NCBI RefSeq assembly: GCF_040100845.1 | Contig: NZ_JAZHSH010000001.1 | Span: forward strand, 1,488,001 to 1,552,000 | Reading direction: 5' to 3' | DNA: 64,000 nt | Source of the DNA: Chengkuizengella sp. SCS-71B | Lineage (GTDB): Bacteria; Bacillota; Bacilli; Paenibacillales; KCTC-33759 | In this document: positions 34,623-44,043 of the stretch, one piece after another | Layout: every line of letters begins with the position of its first letter | Numbering within the stretch: the stretch's first letter is position 1 | Program-made: the position numbers and the translations under genes | The notes under the pieces: model-generated | Databases searched by the model: none | The model's input: only the letters and a program-made list of their open reading frames with translations | Told to the model about the DNA's origin: nothing

Positions 34623-35363
34623 ATGAAATTAACAGCGCAGAAAAAAATAATAATTGGTGTGGTCATTGTAGCAGTATTAGGTGTAGGGTGGTGGTTAGCC
34701 TCTCCACTATTTATTGACAAACAGGTAAATGAACCTCTTCCATTATCAAGTGGAGCGACAACAGATGAAATAAAAGATAAAGAAATGATGGACGACGAAA
34801 TGAAGGATGACATGAAAGACAAAGAAATGATGGACGACGAAATGAAGGATGACATGAAAGACAAAGAAATGATGGACGACGAAATGAAGGATGACATGAA
34901 AGACAAAGAAATGATGGACGACGAAATGAAGGATGACATGAAAGACAAAGAAATGATGGATGACGAAATGAAGGATGACATGAAAGACAAAGAAATGATG
35001 GACGACGAGATGAAGGATGATATGAAAGAAGAAATGGTCGATCTTAGTTTTTCTGGCAGTTTTGTAGATGCTGATAGTAGCCATTCAGCTTCAGGAGATG
35101 TATTTACAGTTAATACAGATGACGGTGTATATTTACGTTTTGAAAATTTTGAAGCAACAAACGGTCCTGATTTATATGTTTATCTAGCTAAATCTGGTGA
35201 GGAAACTTCAGATGGAATTAGATTAGAGAAACTAAAAGGAAATGTTGGAGATCAAAACTACTTACTTCCAGAAGGAGTTGATTTAAGCGAGTATGATAAA
35301 GTAGTTATATGGTGTAAAGCATTTGATGTAGATTTTGGTTATGCTAAATTATCCAAATCATAA
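34623..35363 (+). CDS. Membrane-anchored DM13-domain protein with 14-residue tandem repeats
   Basis: 246 residues, AGAGGATGAAG upstream. An N-terminal membrane anchor (IIIGVVIVAVLGVGWWLASP, about 9-28) is followed by six copies of KDKEMMDDEMKDDM (residues 51-134), then a DM13 domain (about 138-246) with FENFEATNGPDLYVYLAKSG and KVVIWCKAFDVDFGYAKL. DM13 domains carry a conserved Cys (in IWCKAF) and have been proposed to take part in electron transfer. The Met/Asp/Lys-rich stalk would be flexible and could bind metal. Two bases separate it from the molybdopterin oxidoreductase gene, so they form one operon. Confidence 0.85.
   Translation: MKLTAQKKIIIGVVIVAVLGVGWWLASPLFIDKQVNEPLPLSSGATTDEIKDKEMMDDEMKDDMKDKEMMDDEMKDDMKDKEMMDDEMKDDMKDKEMMDDEMKDDMKDKEMMDDEMKDDMKDKEMMDDEMKDDMKEEMVDLSFSGSFVDADSSHSASGDVFTVNTDDGVYLRFENFEATNGPDLYVYLAKSGEETSDGIRLEKLKGNVGDQNYLLPEGVDLSEYDKVVIWCKAFDVDFGYAKLSKS
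34773..35024 (+). repeat. Six 42-bp in-frame tandem repeats
   Basis: Six consecutive 42-base units encode KDKEMMDDEMKDDM each. Copies differ at only a few third positions (for example GAT/GAC in units 1, 5 and 6), implying recent expansion or homogenisation. Confidence 0.95.
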
Positions 35364-35380
35364 TATTGGATGTGATTTCA

Positions 35381-36673
35381 TTGAAAAACAAATTTAATTG
35401 GTTTAAAATTCCATATGGAAAAAAACTAAGAAATCTTCATAAATGGAATGCTTGGGTTATATTGATTTTAGCCATCACCGGAGGGGTATTATATATCCCC
35501 TCCATCCGTGGTGATTTGGGCTTGGTCCGAACGATTCTGAAAGAATTTCACATTTATATTGGGTTTATATCCATTTTATTATTGGTGATGTATATTCCTA
35601 ATTTATTTAAACATATGAAACAACTAAGAAAAAAAACAAATCAAAAATTTAATTTAGGTGTTGTTTTATTCCTTATTATAGGGTGGAGTTTATCAGGATT
35701 AGTATTGTGGCAATATAGAAACTTGCCACCTGCTTGGACAAATACAGCATTGTTTTATCATGATTTATTAACTTGGATCGGTATCCCTTATGTGATTTAT
35801 CATTCCATCACAAGATTAAGGTGGTTAAATAAGAAACGAATAGCTTCCAAGAAAGAAGACCAAACTGCTCCTTCCAACCAAGAAATGAACGATGAAACTG
35901 AAGATAATAACGATATTCAAAAACGAATTGTAATGTGGATAGAAAAATCTCCTATTTCTCGTCGCAGTTTCATGAGAGTATCCGTAGGTACATTGTTAAT
36001 ACTAGGAATTGGTCCATTCTTTTATAAATGGATGAAAAAAACGCTGGATACAGGTGGCTCGGATTTAACAGAATTCACTGCAGGAGATGGCAATCGAATG
36101 TTGCCAGCACCAACACCACTTCCTGATTCTCAAAAGGTAATTGGAGGGGGAAGTCAAGGAAATTACAGAGTTTATACAGTCACAGAAATTCCATCTTTCT
36201 CATCAGACTCATGGTCATTTACGATTACAGGATTAGTTGGTAAAGAATTGACTTGGAATTGGGAACAATTTTTAAAAATACCGAGGAAGGTCCAAATTAG
36301 TGATTTTCACTGTATAACCGGATGGTCTGTATACAGTAATACTTGGGAGGGCATCCCACTATCTCAGTTATTAGATTTGGCGGGTATAGATTCGAAAGCA
36401 AAATACGTCAAGTTATATTCAGGAGATGGTGTATATACCGATGCTTTATCTTTAGAACAGGCTAAATTAGATGATGTCATGGTAGCTGTGTTATTAGATG
36501 GAAAACCAATTCCACAGAAGTTAGGAGGTCCAGTAAGGTTAGTAGTTCCACAAATGTATGCGTACAAATCAGTGAAATGGCTGCAAGCTATAGAATTAAT
36601 TGAAGAGGAATATATGGGATACTGGGAAGTACGTGGGTACGAAAATGATGCATGGGTAAAGGGGAGAGCTTGA
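35381..36673 (+). CDS. Sulfite-oxidase-like molybdopterin oxidoreductase fused to a cytochrome-b-type membrane domain
   Basis: From TTG 35381, 430 residues (TTG 35366 and GTG 35372 are alternatives). Residues about 15-150 hold four membrane helices with histidines (LHKWNAWVILILAITGG, FHIYIGFI, YHDLLTWIG, YHSITR), as in cytochrome b561-like haem domains. At about 192-199, SRRSFMRV before a hydrophobic helix looks like an internal Tat motif. The C-terminal oxidoreductase_molyb domain has the molybdenum-ligand C311 (FHCITGWSV) and KYVKLYSGDGVYTDAL. It is likely an envelope molybdoenzyme exchanging electrons through its own haem domain and perhaps the DM13 partner. Substrate unknown. Confidence 0.85.
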   Translation: MKNKFNWFKIPYGKKLRNLHKWNAWVILILAITGGVLYIPSIRGDLGLVRTILKEFHIYIGFISILLLVMYIPNLFKHMKQLRKKTNQKFNLGVVLFLIIGWSLSGLVLWQYRNLPPAWTNTALFYHDLLTWIGIPYVIYHSITRLRWLNKKRIASKKEDQTAPSNQEMNDETEDNNDIQKRIVMWIEKSPISRRSFMRVSVGTLLILGIGPFFYKWMKKTLDTGGSDLTEFTAGDGNRMLPAPTPLPDSQKVIGGGSQGNYRVYTVTEIPSFSSDSWSFTITGLVGKELTWNWEQFLKIPRKVQISDFHCITGWSVYSNTWEGIPLSQLLDLAGIDSKAKYVKLYSGDGVYTDALSLEQAKLDDVMVAVLLDGKPIPQKLGGPVRLVVPQMYAYKSVKWLQAIELIEEEYMGYWEVRGYENDAWVKGRA

Positions 36674-36690
36674 TTTAATCAAGCTCTTTC
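36664..36690 (+). terminator. Terminator overlapping the oxidoreductase stop codon
   Basis: AGAGCTTGATT (36665-36675) pairs with AATCAAGCTCT (36677-36687) around a single T, followed by TTCCTC. The stop codon (36671-36673) lies inside the stem. Confidence 0.7.
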
Positions 36691-36811
36691 CTCATTAAAT
36701 TCAGATGTTGTAGACTGCCAACTAATTCATTCAATTGTAAAATTATGCTATAACTAGTTCACTTATGTAATGTAATATCATTTCTCCTCAATATTACCCT
36801 AAAAAACAATG

Positions 36812-36842
36812 ATTTCTCCAGAGTAAAAAGTGGAGAAATTTT
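36812..36842 (+). terminator. Hairpin plus T run in front of the DUF418 gene
   Basis: ATTTCTCCA (36812-36820) / TGGAGAAAT (36831-36839), loop of ten, then TTT. It lies 47 bases before the DUF418 ATG, so it is either a second terminator for the upstream unit or a leader attenuator. Confidence 0.45.
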
Positions 36843-36888
36843 GTACTTTATAAGTAAATTGATTACGTTTTGGGGAGGTAGTGATATA

Positions 36889-38190
36889 ATGAAAGATCAA
36901 AATGAAAAAACACATCTATTTCAAAAAGTCGGATTGGAAGGAGACGAAGTTCATATTTTACAGAAAAAAAAACCAACACAACCACAGGAAAGAATGGTGA
37001 TTTTGGATATACTAAGAGGTTTTGCAATTTTAGGAATCCTAATATCTAATATGCCATATTTTCAGTCACCTCAGATATATAATGATTTATTAGTGGATAA
37101 GATTTGGATTCACGCTTGGGATCCATATATAGATAAGTTGTATGTGGCATTCATCAAAGGAAAGTTTTATACAATGTTTTCCTTTTTATTTGGTCTGGGT
37201 TTTATTTTATTTATACAACGAGCAGAGAGGTCAATAAATAAACCTCGAATTTTATTTGCACGCAGAATGTTGGTTTTATTAGGGATTGGTATTATTCATG
37301 CGATTTTTATATGGTGGGGAGATATTCTTGTTATCTATGCTCTAATTGGATTTATCTTATTGTTTTTTTATAAATCTTCTCCAAAAGTGCTTTTAACATG
37401 GGCAATTGGTTTAGTCACTGTTTATAATGTTTTAAATTACTTGTTAGTAAGTCTTATCGTTCCAAAGGAGAACGCAGTTGATACAGGAAGTATCACACAT
37501 GCATCAAACGGAATATTGGAAAATATGAGGTCTTCATTAAATCATTATGGAGAAGGGACTTTAACTGAAATTATATTACAAAATATCAATGACTGGTTAT
37601 ATATTTTTCCTTCTAGTATCATCTCTGCATTGTTTCTGATTTTACCTATGTTTTTATTAGGAGCTTATTTTGGAAAGCGGAGTATTTTTGTTAGGTTGAA
37701 TGAACATCTTTCCCTTTTTAAAAAAATATGGATTTGGAGTCTGATATTTGGATTTACATTACAGATGGTGAAATTGTGGGCATCTAATTATTTAACTACA
37801 AATCCAGAATCAATATACAGTTTTTGGTATTTTGTAGGGGTTACAATTGGAGATCCTCTAGTTTGTTTCTTTTACCTTACATCTATTGTATTATTATTTC
37901 AGAAACAGGTTTTTAAAAATCTATTTACACATATCAGTAGAGTTGGTCGAATGGCATTAAGTCATTATCTATTTCAATCTGTTATTTGTTCCTTTATTTT
38001 CTATAATATTGGATTAGGTCTATATGGTGACATAGGATTTGGTTTGGGACTATTAATAGCTTTAATCATTTATAGCCTACAGCTTTGGTTTAGCTTCATT
38101 TGGTTCAAAAAATATCAATACGGCCCACTAGAGTGGATATGGAGAATGTTAACTTATGGTAGTAAAATCAGAATAAATAGGGGAAAATAG
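36889..38190 (+). CDS. DUF418 (YeiB-like) membrane protein
   Basis: GGGGAGGT (36872-36879) selects ATG 36889 (433 residues). A polar N-terminus is followed by about ten hydrophobic segments. MVILDILRGFAILGILISNM is the standard opening of this family, and the C-terminal DUF418 part ends with GRMALSHYLFQSVICSFIFY and YGPLEWIWRMLTY. Related proteins are presumed acyltransferase-like or transport proteins; no function is established. deoB follows 42 bases later. Confidence 0.88.
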   Translation: MKDQNEKTHLFQKVGLEGDEVHILQKKKPTQPQERMVILDILRGFAILGILISNMPYFQSPQIYNDLLVDKIWIHAWDPYIDKLYVAFIKGKFYTMFSFLFGLGFILFIQRAERSINKPRILFARRMLVLLGIGIIHAIFIWWGDILVIYALIGFILLFFYKSSPKVLLTWAIGLVTVYNVLNYLLVSLIVPKENAVDTGSITHASNGILENMRSSLNHYGEGTLTEIILQNINDWLYIFPSSIISALFLILPMFLLGAYFGKRSIFVRLNEHLSLFKKIWIWSLIFGFTLQMVKLWASNYLTTNPESIYSFWYFVGVTIGDPLVCFFYLTSIVLLFQKQVFKNLFTHISRVGRMALSHYLFQSVICSFIFYNIGLGLYGDIGFGLGLLIALIIYSLQLWFSFIWFKKYQYGPLEWIWRMLTYGSKIRINRGK

Positions 38191-38232
38191 GTTTTTAAAT
38201 GGACTTTCATACTTACATTAGGAGGAAATCAG

Positions 38233-39411
38233 ATGAGTTACAAACGTATAGCGTTAATCGTATTAGATAGTGTAGGCATTGGAGAAATGCCAGATGCAGA
38301 ACAATTTGGCGATAAAGGTGCACACACTCTGCAACATATAGCTGAACAAGTACCCTCTTTTTCTATTCCGAATATGGAGAAGTTTGGCATAGGGAACATA
38401 GCTCAAATGAAAGGAATTAAAGCAGTATCAAATCCATTGGCACACTACGGGAAAATGGAGGAAGCATCTGTTGGAAAAGATACCATGACAGGTCATTGGG
38501 AAATTATGGGTCTGAAAGTAACCATCCCTTTTAAAACGTATCCAGAAGGTTTTCCAGAGGAATTATTAAAACAATTTGAAGAAAAAACAGGAAGAAAAGT
38601 CATTGGTAATAAACCAGCTTCTGGTACTGAAATATTGGATGAATTAGGCGAGCAACAAATGAAGGAAGGAGCTTGGATTGTTTATACTTCTGCAGACAGT
38701 GTATTTCAAATTGCTGCTCATGAGGATGTAGTTCCATTAGAGGAACTATACAAAGCTTGTGAGATTGCAAGAGAGTTGACTTTACAAGAAGAATTTGTGG
38801 TTGGAAGAGTTATTGCCCGTCCGTACATAGGCGAACCAGGTAATTTTAAACGTACTGCCAATCGTCACGACTATGCACTTAAACCACCTGCACGTACAGT
38901 AATGAATGAGTTAAAAGATGCTAATAAAGACAGTATAGCGATTGGGAAAATAAATGATATTTTTTCTGGTGAAGGTGTGACCGAATCTTATCCTACAAAA
39001 AGCAATCTAGATGGCATACAACGTACAATTGAAGTATTAAAAAAGGATTTTAATGGTATGGTATTTACAAATTTAGTTGATTTTGACTCACTTTATGGAC
39101 ATAGACGAGATCCTGCTGGTTATGCCAAAGCGCTGGAGGAATTTGATACGTATTTACCACAAATCATGGACGAAATTGGAGAGGAAGATTTGTTGATTAT
39201 AACAGCAGATCATGGAAACGATCCTGTTCATCATGGTACTGATCATACTAGAGAATACGTACCATTATTAATGTGGAATCCTACATTTTCAGCAGGTAAA
39301 TCTCTAGGTATACGCTCAACATTTTCGGATATAGGTGCTTCAGTAGCAGAAAATTTTAATGTTAAAAAACCAGAAAACGGAAGATCGTTTTTAAATGATT
39401 TGAAAGATTAA
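38233..39411 (+). CDS. deoB: Phosphopentomutase
   Basis: 392 residues, TTAGGAGGAAATC upstream. Alkaline-phosphatase-superfamily metal ligands are visible: [14 protein letters not shown] (Asp13), [10 protein letters not shown] (Thr nucleophile region) and [19 protein letters not shown] (two His, Asp). It interconverts ribose/deoxyribose 1- and 5-phosphates, linking nucleoside phosphorolysis to central metabolism. It is followed by purine nucleoside phosphorylase. In many relatives xerD precedes it; here DUF418 does. Confidence 0.95.
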   Translation: MSYKRIALIVLDSVGIGEMPDAEQFGDKGAHTLQHIAEQVPSFSIPNMEKFGIGNIAQMKGIKAVSNPLAHYGKMEEASVGKDTMTGHWEIMGLKVTIPFKTYPEGFPEELLKQFEEKTGRKVIGNKPASGTEILDELGEQQMKEGAWIVYTSADSVFQIAAHEDVVPLEELYKACEIARELTLQEEFVVGRVIARPYIGEPGNFKRTANRHDYALKPPARTVMNELKDANKDSIAIGKINDIFSGEGVTESYPTKSNLDGIQRTIEVLKKDFNGMVFTNLVDFDSLYGHRRDPAGYAKALEEFDTYLPQIMDEIGEEDLLIITADHGNDPVHHGTDHTREYVPLLMWNPTFSAGKSLGIRSTFSDIGASVAENFNVKKPENGRSFLNDLKD

Positions 39412-39447
39412 AAATAAAATCTATTATGAATTATGAGGTGTATAGCT

Positions 39448-40284
39448 ATGAGTAATGAAATAAGAAATTTTAGTAGTGAATATATTAAAGAATCAGCAAA
39501 CTTTATTAAAGGAAAACTAAAACAAGCACCGGAAGTTGGACTTATTCTAGGTTCTGGATTAGGCGTGCTTGCAGATCAAATTGAATCTGCTACGGAGATT
39601 CCTTATGAAGAAATTCCTCATTTTCCTGTGTCAACAGTTGAAGGTCATGACGGGAAGTTAGTTATAGGTTTATTGGAAGGTAAAAACGTTCTTATGATGA
39701 AAGGCCGCTTTCACTTATATGAAGGGTATACTGATGAAGTAGTAACATTTCCAATTAGAGTCATGAAAGAGTTAGGGATAAAGACACTTGTTGTGACGAA
39801 TGCTGCGGGGGGAGTTAATACTTCATTTGAACCAGGTAATCTTATGTTAATTGAAGACCATATTAACTTTACAGGCAAAAATCCGCTGATTGGACCAAAT
39901 GATAATGAATTAGGAGCAAGATTCCCTGACATGTCTGAAGCTTATAGTAAAAGGTTAAGAGCTATTGGAGAGTCAGTTGCAAGTGATTTACAAATTAATA
40001 TACAACAAGGTGTTTATATCGGCTTACTTGGCCCATCCTATGAAACTCCAGCTGAAATTCGTATGCTCCGTATATTAGGTGCTGACGCAGTTGGAATGTC
40101 CACAGTTCCAGAAGTGATAGCTGCTAGACATGCAGGAATTGAGGTGCTTGGTATTTCCTGTATTAGTAATATGGCTGCAGGAATTTTAGATCAACCATTA
40201 TCTCATGATGAAGTAATGGAAACAACTGAAAAAGTAAAAGAACAGTTTTTAGGGTTAGTTAAAGGTATCCTTCCTAAATTGTAA
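39448..40284 (+). CDS. punA: Purine-nucleoside phosphorylase
   Basis: GAGGTG (39435-39440) points to ATG 39448 (278 residues). Family motifs: LILGSGLGVLADQI (phosphate binding), MKGRFHLYEGYT, VTNAAGGVNTSFEPGNLMLI and GPSYETPAEIRMLR, with VGMSTVPEVIAARH. It is the trimeric type that splits guanosine and inosine. Co-directional with deoB, 36 bases apart. No terminator is seen after it. Confidence 0.94.
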   Translation: MSNEIRNFSSEYIKESANFIKGKLKQAPEVGLILGSGLGVLADQIESATEIPYEEIPHFPVSTVEGHDGKLVIGLLEGKNVLMMKGRFHLYEGYTDEVVTFPIRVMKELGIKTLVVTNAAGGVNTSFEPGNLMLIEDHINFTGKNPLIGPNDNELGARFPDMSEAYSKRLRAIGESVASDLQINIQQGVYIGLLGPSYETPAEIRMLRILGADAVGMSTVPEVIAARHAGIEVLGISCISNMAAGILDQPLSHDEVMETTEKVKEQFLGLVKGILPKL

Positions 40285-40351
40285 AAGAAATAAAGTTAAG
40301 AAGAAGATAAATTCCCTCAAAATGACCAAAAATAAAATTTAAATGCAACTT

Positions 40352-40380
40352 TTTACATGGAAAAATCGTACAATTATAAT
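40352..40380 (+). promoter_or_regulatory. Promoter for the beta-propeller gene and pdp
   Basis: TTTACA (40352-40357), 17 bases, TATAAT (40375-40380), 91 bases before the next ATG. Confidence 0.65.
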
Positions 40381-40471
40381 AAGAGAAATAGATATCTCAT
40401 AAAAGGTGTATTTTCTAAAAATATAAAGATGCAATTTATAATTGTAAAACCTGGTTATGGAGAGGGAGACA

Positions 40472-42487
40472 ATGGGAAATAATGAAGTTGAAGAAAACAA
40501 GGGCAATGGAAAAAAGATTAAATATAAAAAGATAATTTATGTTCTAATTTTAGTTTTAATGATAAGTTTAATTGGCTGGTGGTTATATCCTGCACAAGAA
40601 ACAAAATCACCTCAAACTCAACCAGGAGTTGTAGGAGGTTCAATGGGAACCCTTCCCCTACCTTTTCCTTTTCCAACAGATGAGCCACTTCCAAACAACC
40701 ACCCAATACAATCAGAAGAAAATTTGGATGTATTTGAATCAAGTAACATCATCTATGATGGAAGTGCTACTTATTTCCGGAATGAATTAGATGATTGGAA
40801 ACTATACGTTTTACAAAATGGAGAGCAAGAACCAAAAAAAGTAATTGATGAAGCAGTTTATTTTATGACTAAAGTAGAACAGAAAATACTTTATACACAA
40901 TCAAACGAGCTTGGTATCTACATGATAGATACAGATGGATCGAATAAAGAAAAATTAACAGGTGATTCCACCCATCAGTTTATCGTACAAGGTTCATGGG
41001 TTTATTATGTCAATGCTTCAGATCAGAATAGACTAACCAAAGTTAGGTTAGATGGAACTGATAAAGTAGTATTATCTGAAGATGAAATACACAGCTTTTT
41101 GATTCAAGAAAATTGGATCTATTATGTAAACCGTTCATATGAATTAAATTTATATAAGATGAAAACAGACGGTTCCTCTAAGTTGTTAGTTTCAAGGGAT
41201 TCTGTCACTAATCTTAAAATGTTAGATGATTGGATTTATTATTTGTTTGAAAACAATATTTATAAAATAAATACGGATGGATTGGAGCTTGATATAGTTT
41301 CTAATGAATACATTCAGTTTTTCCAAATCTCCCAAGACTGGATTTATTATCGTACAGAAGGAGTCGGAGGGAATTTATGGAGAATGAAACTTGATGGTAC
41401 GAATAAGGAGCAAATATCTATATCAGGATATGATCTTGATTTTATAGAAATTTGGGACGATTGGGTATTTTACTATAGCGCTTTCCTAAATAAAGAACTG
41501 TTTATTTTAGATGAAGAAACTAAAAAAATATCAGAAATGGACTTAAGTAACTTGTTTTTACAAAACAATAGGTTATTTTATTTAGATAATAATGATTTTA
41601 ATAAATTATATCAAATGGATTTAAACGGTGAAAATATAAAGAAAATAGTTGATTCAACCGTTACAGAATATGAAGTTTTCCAAAATAAGATATACTACAG
41701 AAATGCACTGGATGAAAACAAGCTGTATGAGAAGGAATTATTGGGTGAAAATAATGTAAGAGTAATTGATCAGAGGTTATTGCAATATGAGATCTACAAT
41801 GATCAGCTGTATTTTATTGAAGACAGTGAACAACAGCGATTGTTCCAATATGGTTTGGAAACTAAACAATTGACTAAACTTACAGATGAACAGATTTATC
41901 AATTTTATATCTTAGATGAAAGAATTTTTTATTCTTCCCAAGAGGGTTCAAACATAGTAGATTTGGATGGAACTAATTTGCTTAAATTAACAAGTGACTT
42001 GGAGAATCCTAAGATTTTAGGCGATTGGATTTATTATGTTGGATATGATGAACATGAAAATTTATATCGTATAAAACTAGATGGAAGTGAGCAGACCAAG
42101 CTCACTACTGTAAACACAAATAATTACATGATTTTAAACGACTGGATTTATTATATTGAAGATTGGAAGCTGCATAAAATAAAACTGGATGGCTCCGAAA
42201 AAGTAAAAATAAGTGATCAAAATGTTAATTTATTATTATCAATTGAAAACGATTGGATATATGCCTCATCTTCTTTAAGTGCGAGTCCTATTAGTGTTTA
42301 TACAACGGTATTTAAAGTGAAAACTAATGGAAAATCATATGAAGAGCTTATCAATGGATATATTCAAGATTTAGAAATTACAGATGAAGGTGTTTTATTA
42401 TTTACAGAAAATCAAGAAAGTTATCGAACTTTTAAAGTTAAAATAGACGGTTCTAATGAAAGTGTTTTATTTACACCAACACCATAA
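40472..42487 (+). CDS. Membrane-anchored beta-propeller protein (DUF5050-like repeats)
   Basis: ATG 40472 follows GGAGAGGGAG; 671 residues. After a basic start, residues about 23-41 form one membrane helix (IIYVLILVLMISLIGWWLY), then a Pro-rich linker. The rest consists of about twelve units of 38-45 residues with the pattern DDWIYY....LYKIKTDGSSK, typical of DUF5050/YWTD-like propellers. The domain should lie outside the cell. Ligand unknown. It stands between punA and pdp but has its own promoter, so it is an insertion in, not clearly a part of, the nucleoside operon. Confidence 0.8.
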   Translation: MGNNEVEENKGNGKKIKYKKIIYVLILVLMISLIGWWLYPAQETKSPQTQPGVVGGSMGTLPLPFPFPTDEPLPNNHPIQSEENLDVFESSNIIYDGSATYFRNELDDWKLYVLQNGEQEPKKVIDEAVYFMTKVEQKILYTQSNELGIYMIDTDGSNKEKLTGDSTHQFIVQGSWVYYVNASDQNRLTKVRLDGTDKVVLSEDEIHSFLIQENWIYYVNRSYELNLYKMKTDGSSKLLVSRDSVTNLKMLDDWIYYLFENNIYKINTDGLELDIVSNEYIQFFQISQDWIYYRTEGVGGNLWRMKLDGTNKEQISISGYDLDFIEIWDDWVFYYSAFLNKELFILDEETKKISEMDLSNLFLQNNRLFYLDNNDFNKLYQMDLNGENIKKIVDSTVTEYEVFQNKIYYRNALDENKLYEKELLGENNVRVIDQRLLQYEIYNDQLYFIEDSEQQRLFQYGLETKQLTKLTDEQIYQFYILDERIFYSSQEGSNIVDLDGTNLLKLTSDLENPKILGDWIYYVGYDEHENLYRIKLDGSEQTKLTTVNTNNYMILNDWIYYIEDWKLHKIKLDGSEKVKISDQNVNLLLSIENDWIYASSSLSASPISVYTTVFKVKTNGKSYEELINGYIQDLEITDEGVLLFTENQESYRTFKVKIDGSNESVLFTPTP

Positions 42488-42505
42488 CAAAGGAGATATA
42501 CTAAC

Positions 42506-43807
42506 ATGAGAATGGTTGATTTAATTTCTAAAAAAAGGGAAGGTTTATCATTATCTAGAGATGAAATTCAATACATAATAAAAGGGTATACGGATGGAAC
42601 CATCCCTGATTATCAAATGTCAGCTTGGGCAATGGCCGTATTTTTTCAAGGATTAGATGCGAAAGAAACCTCGGAATTAACAATGGAAATGGCATGCTCT
42701 GGAGATCAAGTTGATTTGTCAGGAATAAAAGGCATTAAAGTAGATAAACATTCAACTGGTGGTGTAGGGGATAAAACAAGCTTAATTGTTGTTCCATTAG
42801 TAGCTTCAGTAGGTGTTCCTGTTGCAAAAATGTCAGGCAGAGGACTTGGTCATACAGGAGGTACGGTTGATAAATTAGAGTCTATTGAAGGATTTAAGAT
42901 CGAGTTGACTAAAGAGCAGTTCTTTCAAAATGTAAATGAGTTTAAAATGGCACTTGTTGGACAAAGTGGAAACTTAACGCCAGCAGATAAAAAGTTATAT
43001 GGTTTGAGAGATGTTACAGGAACAGTGAACTCGATGCCTCTGATAGCAAGCTCCATCATGAGTAAAAAAATTGCCTCTGGTGCAGATGCAATTGTATTAG
43101 ATGTAAAGGTTGGAGCAGGTGCATTCATGAAATCTTTAGAGGATGCAAAGGAATTAGCAAAGACGATGGTTTCTATCGGTAATCATTTAAACAGAAAAAC
43201 GGTAGCGGTAATCACAGATATGAATCAACCTTTAGGTTTTGAAATCGGAAATGCAAATGAAGTGAGAGAAGCGATTGAGGTTCTAAGCGGAAAAGGAGAA
43301 GAGAGGTTAACAAAAGTGTGTTTGACACTTGCATCTCATATGGCGGTAGCGGGACAAGTATATCCTGATTTTAATACAGCTTATAAGCAGTTGGAAGAAG
43401 TATTAAATACAGGACAAGCTGTTGAAACTTTTGCAAAATTTGTTGAAGCACAGGGTGGAGATCCAGAACTAGTAACCCAACCAGAAAAACTACCTCAGGC
43501 CAAGTATCATATTAATGTAATTGCGGAACAATCAGGCTATATTCAAGACATCAATGCAGAATCTATAGGTTATGCGGCTATGTACCTTGGTGCAGGCAGA
43601 AAAACAAAAGAAGATCAAATTGATTATTCTGTTGGCATTACTTTAAAGAAAAAAGTAGCAGATGAGGTTTCAGTTGGTGAAGTGATTGCAGTGATACATA
43701 GCAATAATAAAGAAGTTCAGGATAGTTTAGATCTAATACAGCAGTCAGTGAAAATATCAACAGAAAGTGTGGATGAACTACCTATCATTTATGAGATAAT
43801 TGAATAA
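42506..43807 (+). CDS. pdp: Pyrimidine-nucleoside phosphorylase
   Basis: 433 residues, CAAAGGAGATATAC upstream. MRMVDLISKKREGLSLSRDE is the usual start; the phosphate-binding KVDKHSTGGVGDKTSL (about 80-95) and the C-terminal domain SIGYAAMYLGAGRKTKEDQI are present. It phosphorolyses uridine, thymidine and deoxyuridine, and works with deoB and punA in nucleoside salvage. Confidence 0.95.
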   Translation: MRMVDLISKKREGLSLSRDEIQYIIKGYTDGTIPDYQMSAWAMAVFFQGLDAKETSELTMEMACSGDQVDLSGIKGIKVDKHSTGGVGDKTSLIVVPLVASVGVPVAKMSGRGLGHTGGTVDKLESIEGFKIELTKEQFFQNVNEFKMALVGQSGNLTPADKKLYGLRDVTGTVNSMPLIASSIMSKKIASGADAIVLDVKVGAGAFMKSLEDAKELAKTMVSIGNHLNRKTVAVITDMNQPLGFEIGNANEVREAIEVLSGKGEERLTKVCLTLASHMAVAGQVYPDFNTAYKQLEEVLNTGQAVETFAKFVEAQGGDPELVTQPEKLPQAKYHINVIAEQSGYIQDINAESIGYAAMYLGAGRKTKEDQIDYSVGITLKKKVADEVSVGEVIAVIHSNNKEVQDSLDLIQQSVKISTESVDELPIIYEIIE

Positions 43808-43829
43808 CAAGAGATAAAAAATGGGAAGA

Positions 43830-43870
43830 GAAGGTTGCAGGCTCAATTAGAGAAATGCACCTTCTTTTTT
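43830..43870 (+). terminator. Terminator after pdp
   Basis: GAAGG-TTGCA (43830-43839) pairs with TGCA-CCTTC (43856-43864) with one bulged T, followed by TTTTTT. Confidence 0.75.
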
Positions 43871-44043
43871 CTTTTAATTTATAATTATATCAAATAAAAA
43901 TAAGTGATAGTAAAAGTGTTCAGCGGTTCATATTTTAAAGACCAAAATAGTTTTGTCCAATTTAAAGTTAAATACTAATAAAAAATGTACTTTAATTTAA
44001 AAAAAGTATAATTTTATTAGAAATAAAGATAATATTTATGTTA

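Noticed and set aside
34571-35084. Two minus-strand frames of repetitive Phe/His/Val or Ser/Met/Ile composition
   Set aside because: They are shadows of the six 42-bp coding repeats in the DM13 gene; no ribosome site.
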